Shown here one piece after another: positions 16,200 through 26,502 of a DNA stretch of 64,000 bases. The notes beneath the pieces were generated by a model. That model made no database searches, was not told the DNA's origin, and saw only the letters and a program-made list of their open reading frames with translations. The DNA lies in the NCBI RefSeq assembly GCF_001368915.1, contig NZ_CSTE01000001.1:323364-387363 (forward strand), in the 5' to 3' direction. The stretch's first letter is position 1, and each line of letters opens with the position of its first letter. This DNA comes from Haloferax massiliensis. Lineage in GTDB: Archaea > Halobacteriota > Halobacteria > Halobacteriales > Haloferacaceae. Both the position numbers and the translations under genes were made by a program.

Positions 16200-18446
16200 T
16201 CAGTCCGTCCAGCGTCTGACGAGCGGCAGACGAGCGCGGACGACGGCGTTCGCCGCGGCCACCGCCTCGTCGGCGTCGGCGCGGGTGACGCCGTCGCCGT
16301 ACTTCGCGCGCTCGTAGAGTCGGCCGACCTGTCGGGTCCGCTCGTCCACGCCGACCCGGGAGAGCGAATCGAGGTAGGCTCGAACCGTCTCGCCGGGGCG
16401 ACGCGGCCGGTACTCGCGTTCGAGGGCGAGTTCGAGGCGGTCGTACGCCCGGAACACGTCGTCGGCCGGCGAGTCGGTGCGCCGCTGATACGCCGCGGTC
16501 GCAAACCGGAGGTGCGCCGGGAGCCGAGTCCTCCTGACGCCGGCGACGACGCCGAGGAGGCCGACGAGACCGACGAACAGCGTCTCCCGAGACGGCAGCT
16601 CGGGGACGAGGCCGCCGCCGTCGTCTTCGGCCGCCCCGTCGCCCGTCGGCGTGACGCCGAGGCGCTCGTCGATGCTCGGCCCCGGCGGGCTGCCGCCGGC
16701 GGGCGTCTCGTTCGTCTCGGTCCCGTTTTCGGTCGGCGTCGGAGTGTCGGTCGCGGTCGTCGTGGGCTGTTCGGTCTCGTTCGACTCGGGGCTCGTCTCG
16801 TTGGTGTCGATGCCCGTCTGTCCCTCGTCGCGGGCGTCACTGAGACTGCTCGACTCCGCGTCCTGCCGGGGGCCGGCGGGCGTCGGGTCGAAGCGGACCC
16901 AGCCGGTGTCCTCGAAGTAGACTTCGACCCACGCGTGGGAGTCGAGGCCGCGGACGACGTAGCGGTCGTCGCCGACCTGCTCGCCGGTGGTGTAACCGGT
17001 GACGAACCGCGCGGGAACGCCCTCCGAGCGGAGGAGCACGACCATCGTGGAGGCGTAGTAGGTGCAGTAGCCGGCGTCCATCTCGAAGAGGAACGACTCG
17101 GCGATGTCGCCGTCGGGACGGGACACTCGGAGCGAGTACTCCTTGTTGGCTTCGAGCCACTCCTCGACCGCGACGGCCTTGTCGTAGGGCGTCTCCGCGT
17201 CGCCCGCTATCTCGGCGGCGCGGTCGCGGACGCGGTCTGACGTGCTGTCGGGGAGCGCGAGATACCGCTCGCGTATCTCGTCGGGGTAGTCGGTGCCGGT
17301 CCGCCGGAGCGACGCCGCGGTGTACTGCGGGACGTCGCTCGTGACGTTGTACGTCTCGCCGATTTCGACGGCTCTGTCGGGGCGGAGGTTCCCCTGCTGG
17401 GTGACGAGCGTCTCGTTTTCGATGTCGCCGGAGACGGCGACGGGCCGCCACGCCGCGGGCATCGAGTCGAGCGGCGTCGCCGGCGTGACGGTCTGGCGGA
17501 CCAACCGCGAGGGGCCATCGGGACCGGCCAGCCGGCCGCCCTCGTAGTCGCGGGTGTCGCCGGTCCTGACCCAGCCGTCGCCGGTGTAGCGGTCGAACGT
17601 CGCGGTCTGCCAGTAGTCCGGCGACGTGCTCTGGACCTCGAAGCGGACCCGCGGCGAGAGGCTGATGCTCCCGACGACGGAGATGCGGTCGTCCGCGCTC
17701 ACGAGGCTGGCCTCGACGGTCGGCTGGTCGGCCACGCCCTCGTCGGGGATGACCGGCGACCCGCCCGCGCCGGGGAGGACCGTGACGGTGGCCGAGAGGA
17801 CGACCATCGCGGCGAGGACGACCGTCAGCACGTCGAGTTGGCCGCCGGCGCTCCCGAAGCGGTCGATGCCGTCGAAGCCGACCGCGGCCATGCCCGCGCC
17901 GACGCCGAGGAGCGTGAGCGTCCCCGTGGCGTCGGTGGTGAGGACGAACAGGCCGAGGCCGCTCCCGGCGACCGCGACGGCCGGCGCGATTCGCCCGCGG
18001 ACCGCGAGGTACCACGCGAGGAACACCGGCCCGGGCGTCACCGCGAGCGCCCACACGTCGGCCGACAGGAGCCGGAGCGCCGACAGGCCGCTGAGGAGCG
18101 CGAACGTGTCGGCCAGCAGGCGCTCCGTCGAGAGCAGCGCGAGTTGGCTCTCGGGGAGCGCGAGGAAGTACGCCGCGAAGCCGCCGGCGGCGATGAGGAC
18201 CGCGAGGCCGAGCGCGTAGCGGGGCCGGAGCGTCCAGCCCACGACGGTGGCGAGGGCGAGGGTCCCCCCGGCGAGGAGGACGAACTGGTCGCGACGGCCC
18301 ACGACGTCCGTGATGTCGTAGACGACCGCGAGGAACGCGCCGATGAGGACCAGCGAGGCCGCCGCCGCGAGGAGGCCCGCGGGGACGCCGAAGACGGTGC
18401 TCGTCGAGCCGGCTGAAGTAGACGACGACTCGCCGGCGACCGTCAC
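16200..18446 (-). CDS. Membrane transglutaminase-like protein
   Basis: A 748-residue membrane protein of the DUF3488/transglutaminase-like/DUF4129 type. About six to eight membrane helices lie in residues 20-240. A large external region follows, with the Cys-His-Asp triad of the transglutaminase fold in DAGYCTYYAS, LDSHAWVEVYF and WVRFDPTPA. After a Thr/Ser/Glu-rich linker there is one more membrane helix (TLFVGLVGLLGVVAG) and a cytoplasmic helical C-terminal domain of the DUF4129 kind. It starts at GTG 18446, overlapping the DUF58 stop (GTGA), so translation coupling is likely. With MoxR and DUF58 it forms the common archaeal/bacterial MoxR operon. Whether it acts as protease or cross-linker is unknown. 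Confidence 0.87.
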   Translation of the reverse strand: MTVAGESSSTSAGSTSTVFGVPAGLLAAAASLVLIGAFLAVVYDITDVVGRRDQFVLLAGGTLALATVVGWTLRPRYALGLAVLIAAGGFAAYFLALPESQLALLSTERLLADTFALLSGLSALRLLSADVWALAVTPGPVFLAWYLAVRGRIAPAVAVAGSGLGLFVLTTDATGTLTLLGVGAGMAAVGFDGIDRFGSAGGQLDVLTVVLAAMVVLSATVTVLPGAGGSPVIPDEGVADQPTVEASLVSADDRISVVGSISLSPRVRFEVQSTSPDYWQTATFDRYTGDGWVRTGDTRDYEGGRLAGPDGPSRLVRQTVTPATPLDSMPAAWRPVAVSGDIENETLVTQQGNLRPDRAVEIGETYNVTSDVPQYTAASLRRTGTDYPDEIRERYLALPDSTSDRVRDRAAEIAGDAETPYDKAVAVEEWLEANKEYSLRVSRPDGDIAESFLFEMDAGYCTYYASTMVVLLRSEGVPARFVTGYTTGEQVGDDRYVVRGLDSHAWVEVYFEDTGWVRFDPTPAGPRQDAESSSLSDARDEGQTGIDTNETSPESNETEQPTTTATDTPTPTENGTETNETPAGGSPPGPSIDERLGVTPTGDGAAEDDGGGLVPELPSRETLFVGLVGLLGVVAGVRRTRLPAHLRFATAAYQRRTDSPADDVFRAYDRLELALEREYRPRRPGETVRAYLDSLSRVGVDERTRQVGRLYERAKYGDGVTRADADEAVAAANAVVRARLPLVRRWTD

Positions 18447-19094
18447 GCCGACACCCCCGAGCCGGCACCGCGGGCATCGACGCGAGTCGCCGGGTTCCGG
18501 TTCGAGCCACCCGCGGCGTCGCCGTCGGCGCGCAGGCGGTCGAACGTCGTCTCGCGGCCGCCGAGCGCGACGTGCGTCTTTCCGGCGTCGCCGCTGACGA
18601 CGACCGCGGCGGTCTCGTCGGGCACCGACCCCGAGCGGAGCCGCGAGAGATGTTCGAGGACGCGCCGGCGGTCGCCGGCGGTCGCTTCCACGACTCCCGC
18701 GGGCGAGCTGAGGTGGACCGGGACGCCGGCGTCGAGAAGCGCACAGCAGAGCGTCGCGGCCGCCTCCGCCGCGTCGTCCTCGTGGCCGTCGGTCGCGCCG
18801 GCCGAGACGCGCACCGCGTCGGCCGTGACCCGGTCGGAATAGGCTTTCACCACGAGGTCGCCGGACTTGGCGCTCGACTTCCAATGGATGTCGCGGAGCG
18901 GGTCGCCGGGGACGTACTCGCGGAGGCGGTCGAACTCGGCGCGCTCGTCGGTGCGGCCCGCGTCGGCGAGCGCCGAGGCCGACGGCGACCGGGACGACGA
19001 CGGCGTTGAGCGCCCGCGGGCCGTAGGCGACGGCGTTGGCGACGCCGACGACCACGACCGCGACGGCGACCCAGCCGCGGAGGGTGAGCTTCAT
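18443..19094 (-). pseudogene. DUF58 protein gene, internally deleted and frameshifted
   Basis: The 5' part reads from ATG 19094 in one frame (MKLTLRGWVAVAVVVVGVAN, then NAVVVPVAV), giving the two N-terminal membrane helices. The 3' part is in another frame: EFDRLREYVPGDPLRDIHWK (the DUF58 signature), then to the stop at 18443 through VKAYSDRVTADAV. The frames cross around 18970-19020. The whole gene would be only about 216 codons, whereas I expect roughly 400. The central beta-rich part is therefore missing, and the frame is lost (652 nt is not a multiple of three). A GTG at 18853 could still start a 136-residue fragment. The 5' frame stays open through the transglutaminase gene, so an abnormal fusion is formally possible. 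Confidence 0.8.
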
Positions 19095-19099
19095 CGGTC

Positions 19100-20056
19100 T
19101 CACTCGACCGCGACGGTGTCGAGCGCCCGCTCGACCACGTCGCGGCCGGAGCGCTCGTCGGTCGTCCGGACGCGGTGGGCCCAGACGCTCCGCACCTCGC
19201 GCTGGACGTCGTCGGGGACGACGTAGTCGCGGGCGTCGAGGGCGGCGCGGGCCTGCGCGGCGCGGACGAGCGCGATGGAGCCGCGGGGGCTCACGCCGAG
19301 GTCGGCGCGCGCCCGGGTGTCGGCGGCGAGCCGGGAGACGTAGTGGCGGACCGGCTCGCTCACCGTCACGTCGAGGATGCGCTCGCGGGCGTCGCGCACG
19401 TCGCCGGCCGACGCGACCGGTTCGAGCGACTCGATGGGGTGGTGGCCCGAGACGCGGCCGAGCAGTTCCGTCTCCTCGGCCTCGTTGGGGTAGCCGAGGT
19501 GAATCTTCTTCATGAACCGGTCGAGTTCGGCCAGCGGGAGGTCGTACGTTCGGTCGGGTTCCACGTCGTTCTGCGTGGCGATGACGGTGAAGGGGTCGGG
19601 GACGCGGCGGGTGACGCCGTCGACCGTGACCTGTAGCTCCTCCATGACTTCGAGGAGCGCGGCCTGCGTCTTCGGCGGCGCGCGGTTTATCTCGTCGCCG
19701 AGGACGACGTTCCCGAAGACGGGGCCCTCGCGGAACTCGAACTCGCTGGTCTGTTGGTTGAACACGTTCACGCCCGTCACGTCCGACGGGAGGAGGTCGG
19801 GCGTGAACTGGATGCGCTCGAACGACCCCTCTATCGAGGTGGCGATGGCGCGGGCGAGCATCGTCTTGCCGACGCCCGGCACGTCCTCCAACAGGAGGTG
19901 CCCGCGGGCGAACAGCGTCACGATGATGTCTTCGATGGCGTCGTGGTGGCCGACGATGACTCGTTCGACGTTCTCGGAGATTCGTGTCGCGAGGTCCGAC
20001 ACCGCCTCGACCGAGAGCGCGGGGTCGAAGTCGGCGTCTGCATGTGCATCAGTCAT
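19100..20056 (-). CDS. MoxR-family AAA ATPase
   Basis: A 318-residue MoxR ATPase, a chaperone-like AAA protein that usually acts with a DUF58/VWA partner. Walker A is EDVPGVGKT (57-65), Walker B is VLGDEINRAPP, and sensor 1 lies in TVIATQNDVEP. The C-terminal lid domain contains SPRGSIALVRAAQARA. ATG 20056 is preferred over a start at 20089 because the upstream residues are not conserved. Its stop overlaps the region just upstream of the DUF58 ATG, so it heads the moxR-DUF58-transglutaminase operon. The DUF58 partner encoded next is broken. Confidence 0.92.
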   Translation of the reverse strand: MTDAHADADFDPALSVEAVSDLATRISENVERVIVGHHDAIEDIIVTLFARGHLLLEDVPGVGKTMLARAIATSIEGSFERIQFTPDLLPSDVTGVNVFNQQTSEFEFREGPVFGNVVLGDEINRAPPKTQAALLEVMEELQVTVDGVTRRVPDPFTVIATQNDVEPDRTYDLPLAELDRFMKKIHLGYPNEAEETELLGRVSGHHPIESLEPVASAGDVRDARERILDVTVSEPVRHYVSRLAADTRARADLGVSPRGSIALVRAAQARAALDARDYVVPDDVQREVRSVWAHRVRTTDERSGRDVVERALDTVAVE

Positions 20057-20229
20057 TGATATTCCGGATGCCCCGCCGACCGTCCGCACCGCCGACGGGT
20101 CTCTGCATGTTAGTATTGCCTCAGTCTACCTAACCTTGCTGGGTGTCCACACTGACCCTGTCGGGCGTACACACGCTCAATCGCGGGGGACGACGGGACG
20201 ACGGCCGGCGACCGGGGCGTTCCCGGGCG

Positions 20230-20237
20230 TTTTTATC
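20230..20237 (+). promoter_or_regulatory. TATA box of mutS
   Basis: TTTTTATC is centred about 27 nt before ATG 20260. It selects that start over an upstream in-frame ATG at 20143 and indicates a leaderless transcript. Confidence 0.65.
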
Positions 20238-20259
20238 GCTCGGCGACCCGGGTGTGAGT

Positions 20260-23085
20260 ATGAACGCGGACGCCCAGCGGGAGGCGGTGTACGGCGCGCC
20301 GCCGGAGATGCTGGCAGCGCGGGACGACCTGACGCCGATGCTCTCGCAGTACGCCGACCTCTGCGAGGAACACGACGACGCGGTCGTGCTGTTTCAGGTC
20401 GGCGACTTCTACGAGGCGTTCTGCGGCGCGGCGGAGGCCGTCGCCCGCACCTGCGAGGTGACGCTGACCCAGCGCGAGGACTCCACCGGGACGTGGCCGA
20501 TGGCGGGCATCCCCATCGACAACGCCGCGGGCTACCTCGAACGCCTGCTCGACGCCGGCTACCGGGTCGCGCTCGCGGAGCAGGTCGAAGACGCCGAGGA
20601 GGCGTCCGGCCTCGTCGACCGCGCGGTCACCCAACTCATCACGCCCGGCACAGTCGTCGACGAGGAACTGCTCGACGCCGGGCGGGCGACCTACCTCGGC
20701 GCGGTCGCTCGGGTCGGCGACGGCGAGAGCCGCCACAGCGACGCCGACGCCGCCACCTACGGCCTCGCCGTCGTGGACGTCTCGACCGGCGAGTGCCTCG
20801 TCACCGGGGCCGACCGCGCGCTGGCGCTCGAAGAACTGGAGCGCCTCGCGCCCGCCGAACTCGTCGTCGGCCCCGACTGCGACCTCCCGGACCTCCCGTT
20901 CGACCCGATGGAGACGCCGTTCGAGCCGGGGGCGTTCGACGCCGACGCGGCCCGCGAGACGCTGTCTGCCTACGCCCCCCGGCCGGACGCCGTGGTCGAG
21001 TCGGCCGCCGAACTCCGGGCGGTCGGCGCGGCGCTCGCCTACGCCGAGTACGCACAGGGCGACTCGAAGCTTGAGTACGTCACCCGCGTCACGCGGTTCG
21101 ACCCGCGCGAGTTCCTCCAGCTCGACGCGACCGCCATCAGAAGCCTCGAACTGTTCGAGTCGCGGAGCGCCCGCGCCGGAAGCACGCTGTTTTCGGTCCT
21201 CGACGAGACGGCCTGCGCGCTCGGCCGCCGCCGACTGGAGGCGTGGCTCCGCCGCCCGCTCGTCGACCGCGACCGAATCGAGGCCCGACTGGACGCCGTG
21301 GAGGCCCTCTGCGACGACGCGCTGGCCCGCGCCGACCTCCGAGACCACCTCTCGTCGGTGTACGACCTCGAACGGCTGGTCGCCCGCGTCTCCCGCGAGC
21401 GCGCCGACGCCCGCGACCTGCGCTCGCTGAAGACGACGCTCGACCGGGTTCCGAAGGTCCGCGAGGCGCTCGCCGGAACCGATTCCGACCTCCTCGCGGA
21501 CCTCCGCGACTCGCTGGACGAACTCGAAGACGTGCGCGACCTCGTCGGCGACGCGGTCGTCTCGGACCCGCCCCAGGAGATTACCGAGGGCGGCGTCATC
21601 GCCGACGGCTTCGACGCCGAACTGGACGACATCCGCGGCACCGCCGAGGCGGGCCGCGAGTGGGTGTCGAACCTCGAAGCCCGCGAGCAGGAGCGCACCG
21701 GCATCGACTCGCTGGAGGTCGGCTACAATCAGGTCCACGGCTACTACATCGAGGTGACGAACCCGAACCTCGACCGCGTCCCCGACGACTACCAGCGCCG
21801 CCAGACGCTGAAGAACTCGGAGCGGTTCTACACGCCCGAACTGAAGGAGCGCGAAGACGAGATTCTCCGCGCCTCGGACCGCGCCGACGCGCTCGAATAC
21901 GACCTGTTCTGCGAGGTGCGCGCCGACGTGGCGACCGAGTCCGCCCGGATTCAGGCCGTCGCCGACGCCCTCGCCGACCTCGACGTGCTCCGGACGCTCG
22001 CGGACGTGGCGGTCGCGAACGACTACGCCCGCCCCGAGTTCCACGGGGACGCCGCCTCCTCGGTCGGCTCGACCGACGAAGCCGGGGCGACCGGCGAGAC
22101 CGGCGGCATCCACATCGACGCCGGCAGACACCCCGTCGTCGAGCGCGCACAAGACGAGTTCGTGCCGAACCCCGCGGCCCTCCCGCGGGGGAGCGTCGCG
22201 CTCGTCACCGGCCCCAACATGTCCGGGAAATCGACGTACATGCGGCAGGTGGCGCTCGTCTGCGTCCTCGCGCAGGTCGGGAGCTTCGTCCCCGCGAAAT
22301 CGGCGCAGTTGCCGGTCCTCGACCGCGTGTTCACCCGCATCGGCGCGTCTGACGACATCGCGGGCGGCCAGTCCACGTTCATGCGCGAGATGAGCGAACT
22401 GACCGAAATCCTCCACAACGCCACCGGCGACTCGCTCGTCCTCCTCGACGAGGTCGGCCGCGGCACCTCCACCGCCGACGGCCTCGCCATCGCCCGCGCG
22501 GCCACCGAGTTCCTCCACGACGAGGTCGGCGCGACGACGCTGTTTGCGACCCACTACCACGACCTCACCGACGCGGCCGACGACCGCGAGGGCGTGTTCA
22601 ACCTCCACTTCACCGCCGCGCGGCGCGACGGCGAGGTCACGTTCCTCCACAGCGTCGCCGACGGCCCCTCCTCGTCGTCCTACGGGGTCGAAGTGGCGCA
22701 GTTGGCCGGCGTACCCGCGAGCGTGGTCAAGCGGGCGCGGAACCTCGTGGACGAACCCGACGCCGACGCCGAGGGCGCGGGCGACGCCGAAGATGACGCC
22801 GAGGGCGTCGCCGCCGCGGCGAACGGCGAGGTGGCCGAGGCCGCGGAAGACGGCACGCTCGCCGCCTACGTCGACGGGTTGGAGAACGGCCATGGCGAGA
22901 ACGAGCACCAGAAGCGGGAGGGCACGGCAACTTCGACGACTGCAACGACCGCGACGGCCGCGGCGGCCGAACCGAACCCCGAACTCGAAGCCGTCGCCGA
23001 GGCGCTCCGCGAGGCCGACCTCGTGGACACCACGCCGCTGGAGGCGCTGAACCTCCTGTCGGAGCTCAAAGGAAGACTCGAATGA
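20260..23085 (+). CDS. mutS: DNA mismatch repair protein MutS
   Basis: A 941-residue MutS1 protein that recognises mispairs. The N-terminal mismatch-binding domain contains QVGDFYEAF, the Phe-x-Glu that wedges into the mispair. Connector, core and clamp follow (the conserved [16 protein letters not shown] is near 490). The ATPase has Walker [10 protein letters not shown] at 651-659 and [14 protein letters not shown]. The region around 820-900 before the C-terminal helix is an Ala/Glu/Asp-rich insert typical of halophiles. It overlaps mutL by 4 nt. The H. volcanii orthologue is one of several MutS copies. Confidence 0.95.
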   Translation: MNADAQREAVYGAPPEMLAARDDLTPMLSQYADLCEEHDDAVVLFQVGDFYEAFCGAAEAVARTCEVTLTQREDSTGTWPMAGIPIDNAAGYLERLLDAGYRVALAEQVEDAEEASGLVDRAVTQLITPGTVVDEELLDAGRATYLGAVARVGDGESRHSDADAATYGLAVVDVSTGECLVTGADRALALEELERLAPAELVVGPDCDLPDLPFDPMETPFEPGAFDADAARETLSAYAPRPDAVVESAAELRAVGAALAYAEYAQGDSKLEYVTRVTRFDPREFLQLDATAIRSLELFESRSARAGSTLFSVLDETACALGRRRLEAWLRRPLVDRDRIEARLDAVEALCDDALARADLRDHLSSVYDLERLVARVSRERADARDLRSLKTTLDRVPKVREALAGTDSDLLADLRDSLDELEDVRDLVGDAVVSDPPQEITEGGVIADGFDAELDDIRGTAEAGREWVSNLEAREQERTGIDSLEVGYNQVHGYYIEVTNPNLDRVPDDYQRRQTLKNSERFYTPELKEREDEILRASDRADALEYDLFCEVRADVATESARIQAVADALADLDVLRTLADVAVANDYARPEFHGDAASSVGSTDEAGATGETGGIHIDAGRHPVVERAQDEFVPNPAALPRGSVALVTGPNMSGKSTYMRQVALVCVLAQVGSFVPAKSAQLPVLDRVFTRIGASDDIAGGQSTFMREMSELTEILHNATGDSLVLLDEVGRGTSTADGLAIARAATEFLHDEVGATTLFATHYHDLTDAADDREGVFNLHFTAARRDGEVTFLHSVADGPSSSSYGVEVAQLAGVPASVVKRARNLVDEPDADAEGAGDAEDDAEGVAAAANGEVAEAAEDGTLAAYVDGLENGHGENEHQKREGTATSTTATTATAAAAEPNPELEAVAEALREADLVDTTPLEALNLLSELKGRLE

Positions 23086-24773
23086 TTCGCCGACTCGACC
23101 CGGAGACGCGCTCGAAAATCGCCGCCGGCGAGGTCGTCGCCCGCCCCGCGAGCGTCGTGGTCGAACTCGTGGAAAACGCGCTCGACGCCGGCGCTGAAAC
23201 CGTCGAAATCGAGGTCGACGGCGACGGGACCGACCGAATCCGCGTCGCCGACGACGGCCGCGGGATGGCCGAGTCGGACGCCGCGCTCGCGGTCGAGCGA
23301 CACGCGACGAGCAAGCTGTCTGCGGCCGGCGACCTCGAAACGGTCGAGACGCTCGGCTTCCGGGGCGAGGCGCTGCCGAGCATCGCCGCGGCCGCCGCCC
23401 GCCTCGAACTGACGACGAACGACGGCGGCCCGCGCGGGACGCGAGTCGTCGTCGACGGCGACGAACAGGCGAGCGACGGCGAGCGCGACAAGACCGTCTC
23501 GCCCGCGGGGCGGGCGCGCGGGACGACCGTCGACGTGACCGGCCTGTTTTCCGACCGCCCGGCGCGGAAGAAGTCGCTCGCGTCGCCGAAAGCCGAGTTC
23601 GCCCGCGTCTCGGCGGTCGTCGCGCGCTACGCGCTCGCGCGTCCGGACGCGCGGTTCGTCCTGCGACACGACGGCCGCGAGACGCTCACGACGCCCGGGA
23701 CCGACCGCTTCTCGGACGCGCTCTTGGCGGTGTACGGCCGCGACGCCGCGAGCCACGCCTCGACGTTCGACGCGGTTCGGGAGGTCACCGCGGCCGGCGA
23801 GACGGCCGCGGTCGAAGTCGACGGCGCGCTCTGCCACCCCGAGGTGACGCGCTCCCGGCGCGACCACGTCCACGTCTCGGTCAACGGCCGCGCCCTCGCC
23901 GAGCCGCGAGTCCGTCGGGCGGTCGCCGACGGGTACGGGACGCTCCTGCCCGACGGGCGCGAACCGGTCGGCGTCGTCCGACTCCGCCTGCCGCCCGCGT
24001 GGGTCGACCACAACGTCCACCCCGCGAAGGACGAGGTGGGCTTCAGAGACGCCGAGGTCGTCGCCGAGGCGGTCGAGTCGAGCGTCCGCGACGCGCTGTC
24101 GACCGCGGACCTCCGGCGGAGCGGCGAGGTGGCGATGGACCTCGATAGCTCGCTCGCGCCCGTCGAGGCCGCGTCGGTGTTCGACGACCTCCGCGTCATC
24201 GGGCGCTTCCGCGGCCTGTACCTGCTGTGCGAGGCCGGCGACGAACTCCTCGTCGTGGACCAGCACGCGGCCCACGAGCGCATCAACTACGAGCGACTCC
24301 GCGAGGCCGTCGAGGCGGCGGGCATCGACGCCGTCCCCCTCGACCCGCCCGCGACCGTCTCGCTGTCGCCGACCGACGCGGCGCTCCTCGACGCGAACCG
24401 CGACCTCGTCGAGGGACTGGGATTCCGCGTCGCCGAGTTCGGCGACGGGGACGGGGCCGGAACGTACCGCGTCGAAGCGGTCCCGGCACCGCTGGGCCGA
24501 CCGTTCGCCCCGGACGCGCTCGCGGACGTGGTGGCTGGCGTCGCGTCGGGCGACCACGCCGACCCGCGGGACGAACTGCTGAAAGACCTCGCGTGCCATC
24601 CGTCGATTAAAGCGGGCGACGACCTCACCGACGACGAGGCCGCGCGACTAATCGAGCGACTCGGGTCGTGCGAGACGCCCTACACCTGCCCGCACGGCCG
24701 ACCCACGGTGCTCTCTATCGACGAGGAGACGTTCGTCCGCGGGTTCGGCCGGCGAAGCGGCCGGCTCGGATAG
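23082..24773 (+). CDS. mutL: DNA mismatch repair protein MutL with endonuclease site
   Basis: A 563-residue MutL. The GHKL ATPase shows [17 protein letters not shown] and FRGEALPSI. The C-terminal domain contains [12 protein letters not shown] from residue 393, the DQHA(x)2E(x)4E endonuclease motif, with the companion motifs [10 protein letters not shown] and CPHGRP. It should therefore nick the strand itself, as in organisms lacking MutH. The ATG overlaps the mutS stop (ATGA), so the two are co-translated. Confidence 0.95.
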   Translation: MIRRLDPETRSKIAAGEVVARPASVVVELVENALDAGAETVEIEVDGDGTDRIRVADDGRGMAESDAALAVERHATSKLSAAGDLETVETLGFRGEALPSIAAAAARLELTTNDGGPRGTRVVVDGDEQASDGERDKTVSPAGRARGTTVDVTGLFSDRPARKKSLASPKAEFARVSAVVARYALARPDARFVLRHDGRETLTTPGTDRFSDALLAVYGRDAASHASTFDAVREVTAAGETAAVEVDGALCHPEVTRSRRDHVHVSVNGRALAEPRVRRAVADGYGTLLPDGREPVGVVRLRLPPAWVDHNVHPAKDEVGFRDAEVVAEAVESSVRDALSTADLRRSGEVAMDLDSSLAPVEAASVFDDLRVIGRFRGLYLLCEAGDELLVVDQHAAHERINYERLREAVEAAGIDAVPLDPPATVSLSPTDAALLDANRDLVEGLGFRVAEFGDGDGAGTYRVEAVPAPLGRPFAPDALADVVAGVASGDHADPRDELLKDLACHPSIKAGDDLTDDEAARLIERLGSCETPYTCPHGRPTVLSIDEETFVRGFGRRSGRLG

Positions 24774-24884
24774 GGCTCGGCGAGAGCAACGTTGCCGAGC
24801 CACTCCGATAGAATCGTGCGAAGTGGCGCGATAGCTGGTGGGAAAATAGATACGACGTAGCTACCAGCGTGGCGCGCCCGGCCG

Positions 24885-25142
24885 CTACCAGTCCTTGCAG
24901 TCGAGACAGACGTACTCGTCGCCGTCGAGCCACCGCTTTTGCACCGACTCACCGCACTGGGGGCACGGAGTGGCTTCGGGGGTCCATCGGTACGTGGCGA
25001 GCGTGCTCACGTCGGGGGTGTCTGCGGCGGAATCGGCGGGGGCGTCCGCGACATCGGGGCCGTCAGCGTCGGCGTCGGCCGTCGGTTCGTCGGCCGCTCC
25101 GTCGTCGCCGCCGGCAAAGTCGTCGAGCGAGCGATTCGGCAT
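24885..25142 (-). CDS. Small CPxCG zinc-ribbon protein
   Basis: An 85-residue protein. The first 45 residues are acidic and disordered (Ala/Asp-rich). The C-terminus holds CPQCGESVQKRWLDGDEYVC plus LDCKDW, a CxxC...CxxC zinc ribbon. Haloarchaea carry many such short proteins (this looks like DUF7573), and several are known to affect biofilm formation or growth, but this one has no known role. It is convergent with mutL, 112 nt away. Confidence 0.75.
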   Translation of the reverse strand: MPNRSLDDFAGGDDGAADEPTADADADGPDVADAPADSAADTPDVSTLATYRWTPEATPCPQCGESVQKRWLDGDEYVCLDCKDW

Positions 25143-25295
25143 GTGTCGGGGTCGGTGCGCGCGGCCCTTATCGGTGCCGACCGAGCGGCGCGGCGGGCGG
25201 CCGCCGCGAACCGCGGTCCGGTGCGGGTTTCACCGGTCGAGTGAGCGCCGTGCGAAACCCACACAATCAATACCCCCGAATCCCGACAGTCGCGC

Positions 25296-25532
25296 ATGGC
25301 AACACTCACGGACTTCGTCATCGCGGTTCTGCAGAGCCTCGTCGAGTTGGTGTTCAACTTCGCGAGCGTGGCGACGAGCGATATCCTGTCGCCGTTTCTC
25401 ATCCTCACCGGGGGTGCGGTAATGGCCGTCTCAGTCGGCGCGTTCGCTTACGTCACCCTCGGCGCACTCGGCGCGGAACTCGGCATCATCGGCGTCGGTT
25501 CGTCGACCGGTAAGCCGCCGCAGCGAGAGTAA
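25296..25532 (+). CDS. Small two-helix membrane protein
   Basis: A 78-residue protein with hydrophobic helices at about 5-28 (FVIAVLQSLVELVFNFASV) and 34-66 (FLILTGGAVMAVSVGAFAYV), and a short polar tail. No family recognised. The ATG at 25296 is preceded by a segment that includes AATACC, a possible weak promoter. Its 3' end overlaps the end of the convergent F420 oxidoreductase gene by 47 nt. Confidence 0.55.
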   Translation: MATLTDFVIAVLQSLVELVFNFASVATSDILSPFLILTGGAVMAVSVGAFAYVTLGALGAELGIIGVGSSTGKPPQRE

Positions 25533-26472
25533 TCGCTTCTTCCAGGTCGGGGCCGACCGGCGACCCGACCACGACGCCGTCAGCGTGTTCGAGCACCGCG
25601 TCCATCCGGTCGGCCACGTCGTCGGGCGTGCCGGCCATCGAGAAGGCGTCTATCATTTCCGGCGTGACGAGGCCGAACGCCTCGGAGAACGCGCCGGCGG
25701 AAATCTTCTCGCCGATGTCGCTCGCGCGGTCGGCGTCGATGCCGTGTCTATCGAGGGCCGGCGGGGCCGCCCCGGCGGTGATAAAGGCGACCGGCGGGCG
25801 GGCGGCCTCGCGGGCCGCGTCCGCGTCTTCCGAGACGGAGACGCTGGCGTAGGCGGCGAGCGTGAACTCGCCGCGCGAGTCGGGGCGGTCCTCGACGCCG
25901 ATATCGACCTGTTCTCTGGCCCACGCGAGGTCGTCGGGGTGCGAGCCGTTGAACAGCAGGCCGTCGGCGTGCTTGCCGGCCATGCGGCACATGTGCGGGC
26001 CCTCGCCGCCGACGTACACCGGCACCTCGCCGGGCACGTCGAAGTTGAGGCCGGCGTCGGTCGCCTCGAACGTGCCGTCGTGGCTGACGCGCTCGCCGTC
26101 CCAGAGCTTCTGTGCGACCTTGAACGCCTCCAGCACGGAGCGGAGGCCGCGCTCGTCTTCGAGGCCGAGGTTGCGGAGCGTCGAGGGGTCGCCCGGACCG
26201 ATGCCGAGGAGGCCGCGGCCGCCCGAGGCCTCGGCGACGGTCGCCACCTTGCCGGCGAGCGTCACGGGGTGTAGCTCGTAGGGGTTGGCGACGCCGGGGC
26301 CGAGGCGGATGTCGTCCGTCTCGGCCGCAAGTCGCGCGAGGACCGCGAAGGGGTCGCGGTTGTTGTAGTGGCACGAGACGAAAAGAGAGTCGTAGCCCTC
26401 GCGTTCCGCCTGCGCGCCCAGTTCGACGAGGTCGTCGACGGGGTGTTCCGGGGTGAGTTCGAGTCCGAGCAT
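25486..26472 (-). CDS. F420-dependent LLM oxidoreductase, NP1902A family
   Basis: A 328-residue luciferase-like (TIM-barrel) flavin/F420 oxidoreductase. MLGLELTPEHPVDDLVELGA at the N-terminus, GPGVANPYELHPVTLA and LLGIGPGDPSTL match the haloarchaeal NP1902A group (TIGR04024), related to methylene-tetrahydromethanopterin reductase (Mer). Some annotations name it mer, but the substrate is not proven. Coenzyme F420 use is supported by cofE, encoded 30 nt upstream on the same strand. The 3' end overlaps a small convergent gene. Confidence 0.82.
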   Translation of the reverse strand: MLGLELTPEHPVDDLVELGAQAEREGYDSLFVSCHYNNRDPFAVLARLAAETDDIRLGPGVANPYELHPVTLAGKVATVAEASGGRGLLGIGPGDPSTLRNLGLEDERGLRSVLEAFKVAQKLWDGERVSHDGTFEATDAGLNFDVPGEVPVYVGGEGPHMCRMAGKHADGLLFNGSHPDDLAWAREQVDIGVEDRPDSRGEFTLAAYASVSVSEDADAAREAARPPVAFITAGAAPPALDRHGIDADRASDIGEKISAGAFSEAFGLVTPEMIDAFSMAGTPDDVADRMDAVLEHADGVVVGSPVGPDLEEAITLAAAAYRSTNRRR

Positions 26473-26502
26473 GGTGTGAGTGTGAGATGCAGAAATGGGT
26501 CG

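Noticed and set aside
16200-19103. One 967-codon protein spanning DUF58 and transglutaminase
   Set aside because: The stretch between the DUF58 membrane helices and the GTG at 18446 is Arg/Pro-rich frameshifted sequence. The transglutaminase has its own overlapping start, so two genes with a lesion explain it better.
20233-22908. 891-codon minus-strand ORF opposite mutS
   Set aside because: Antisense shadow with no domains, covering the MutS ATPase and connector.
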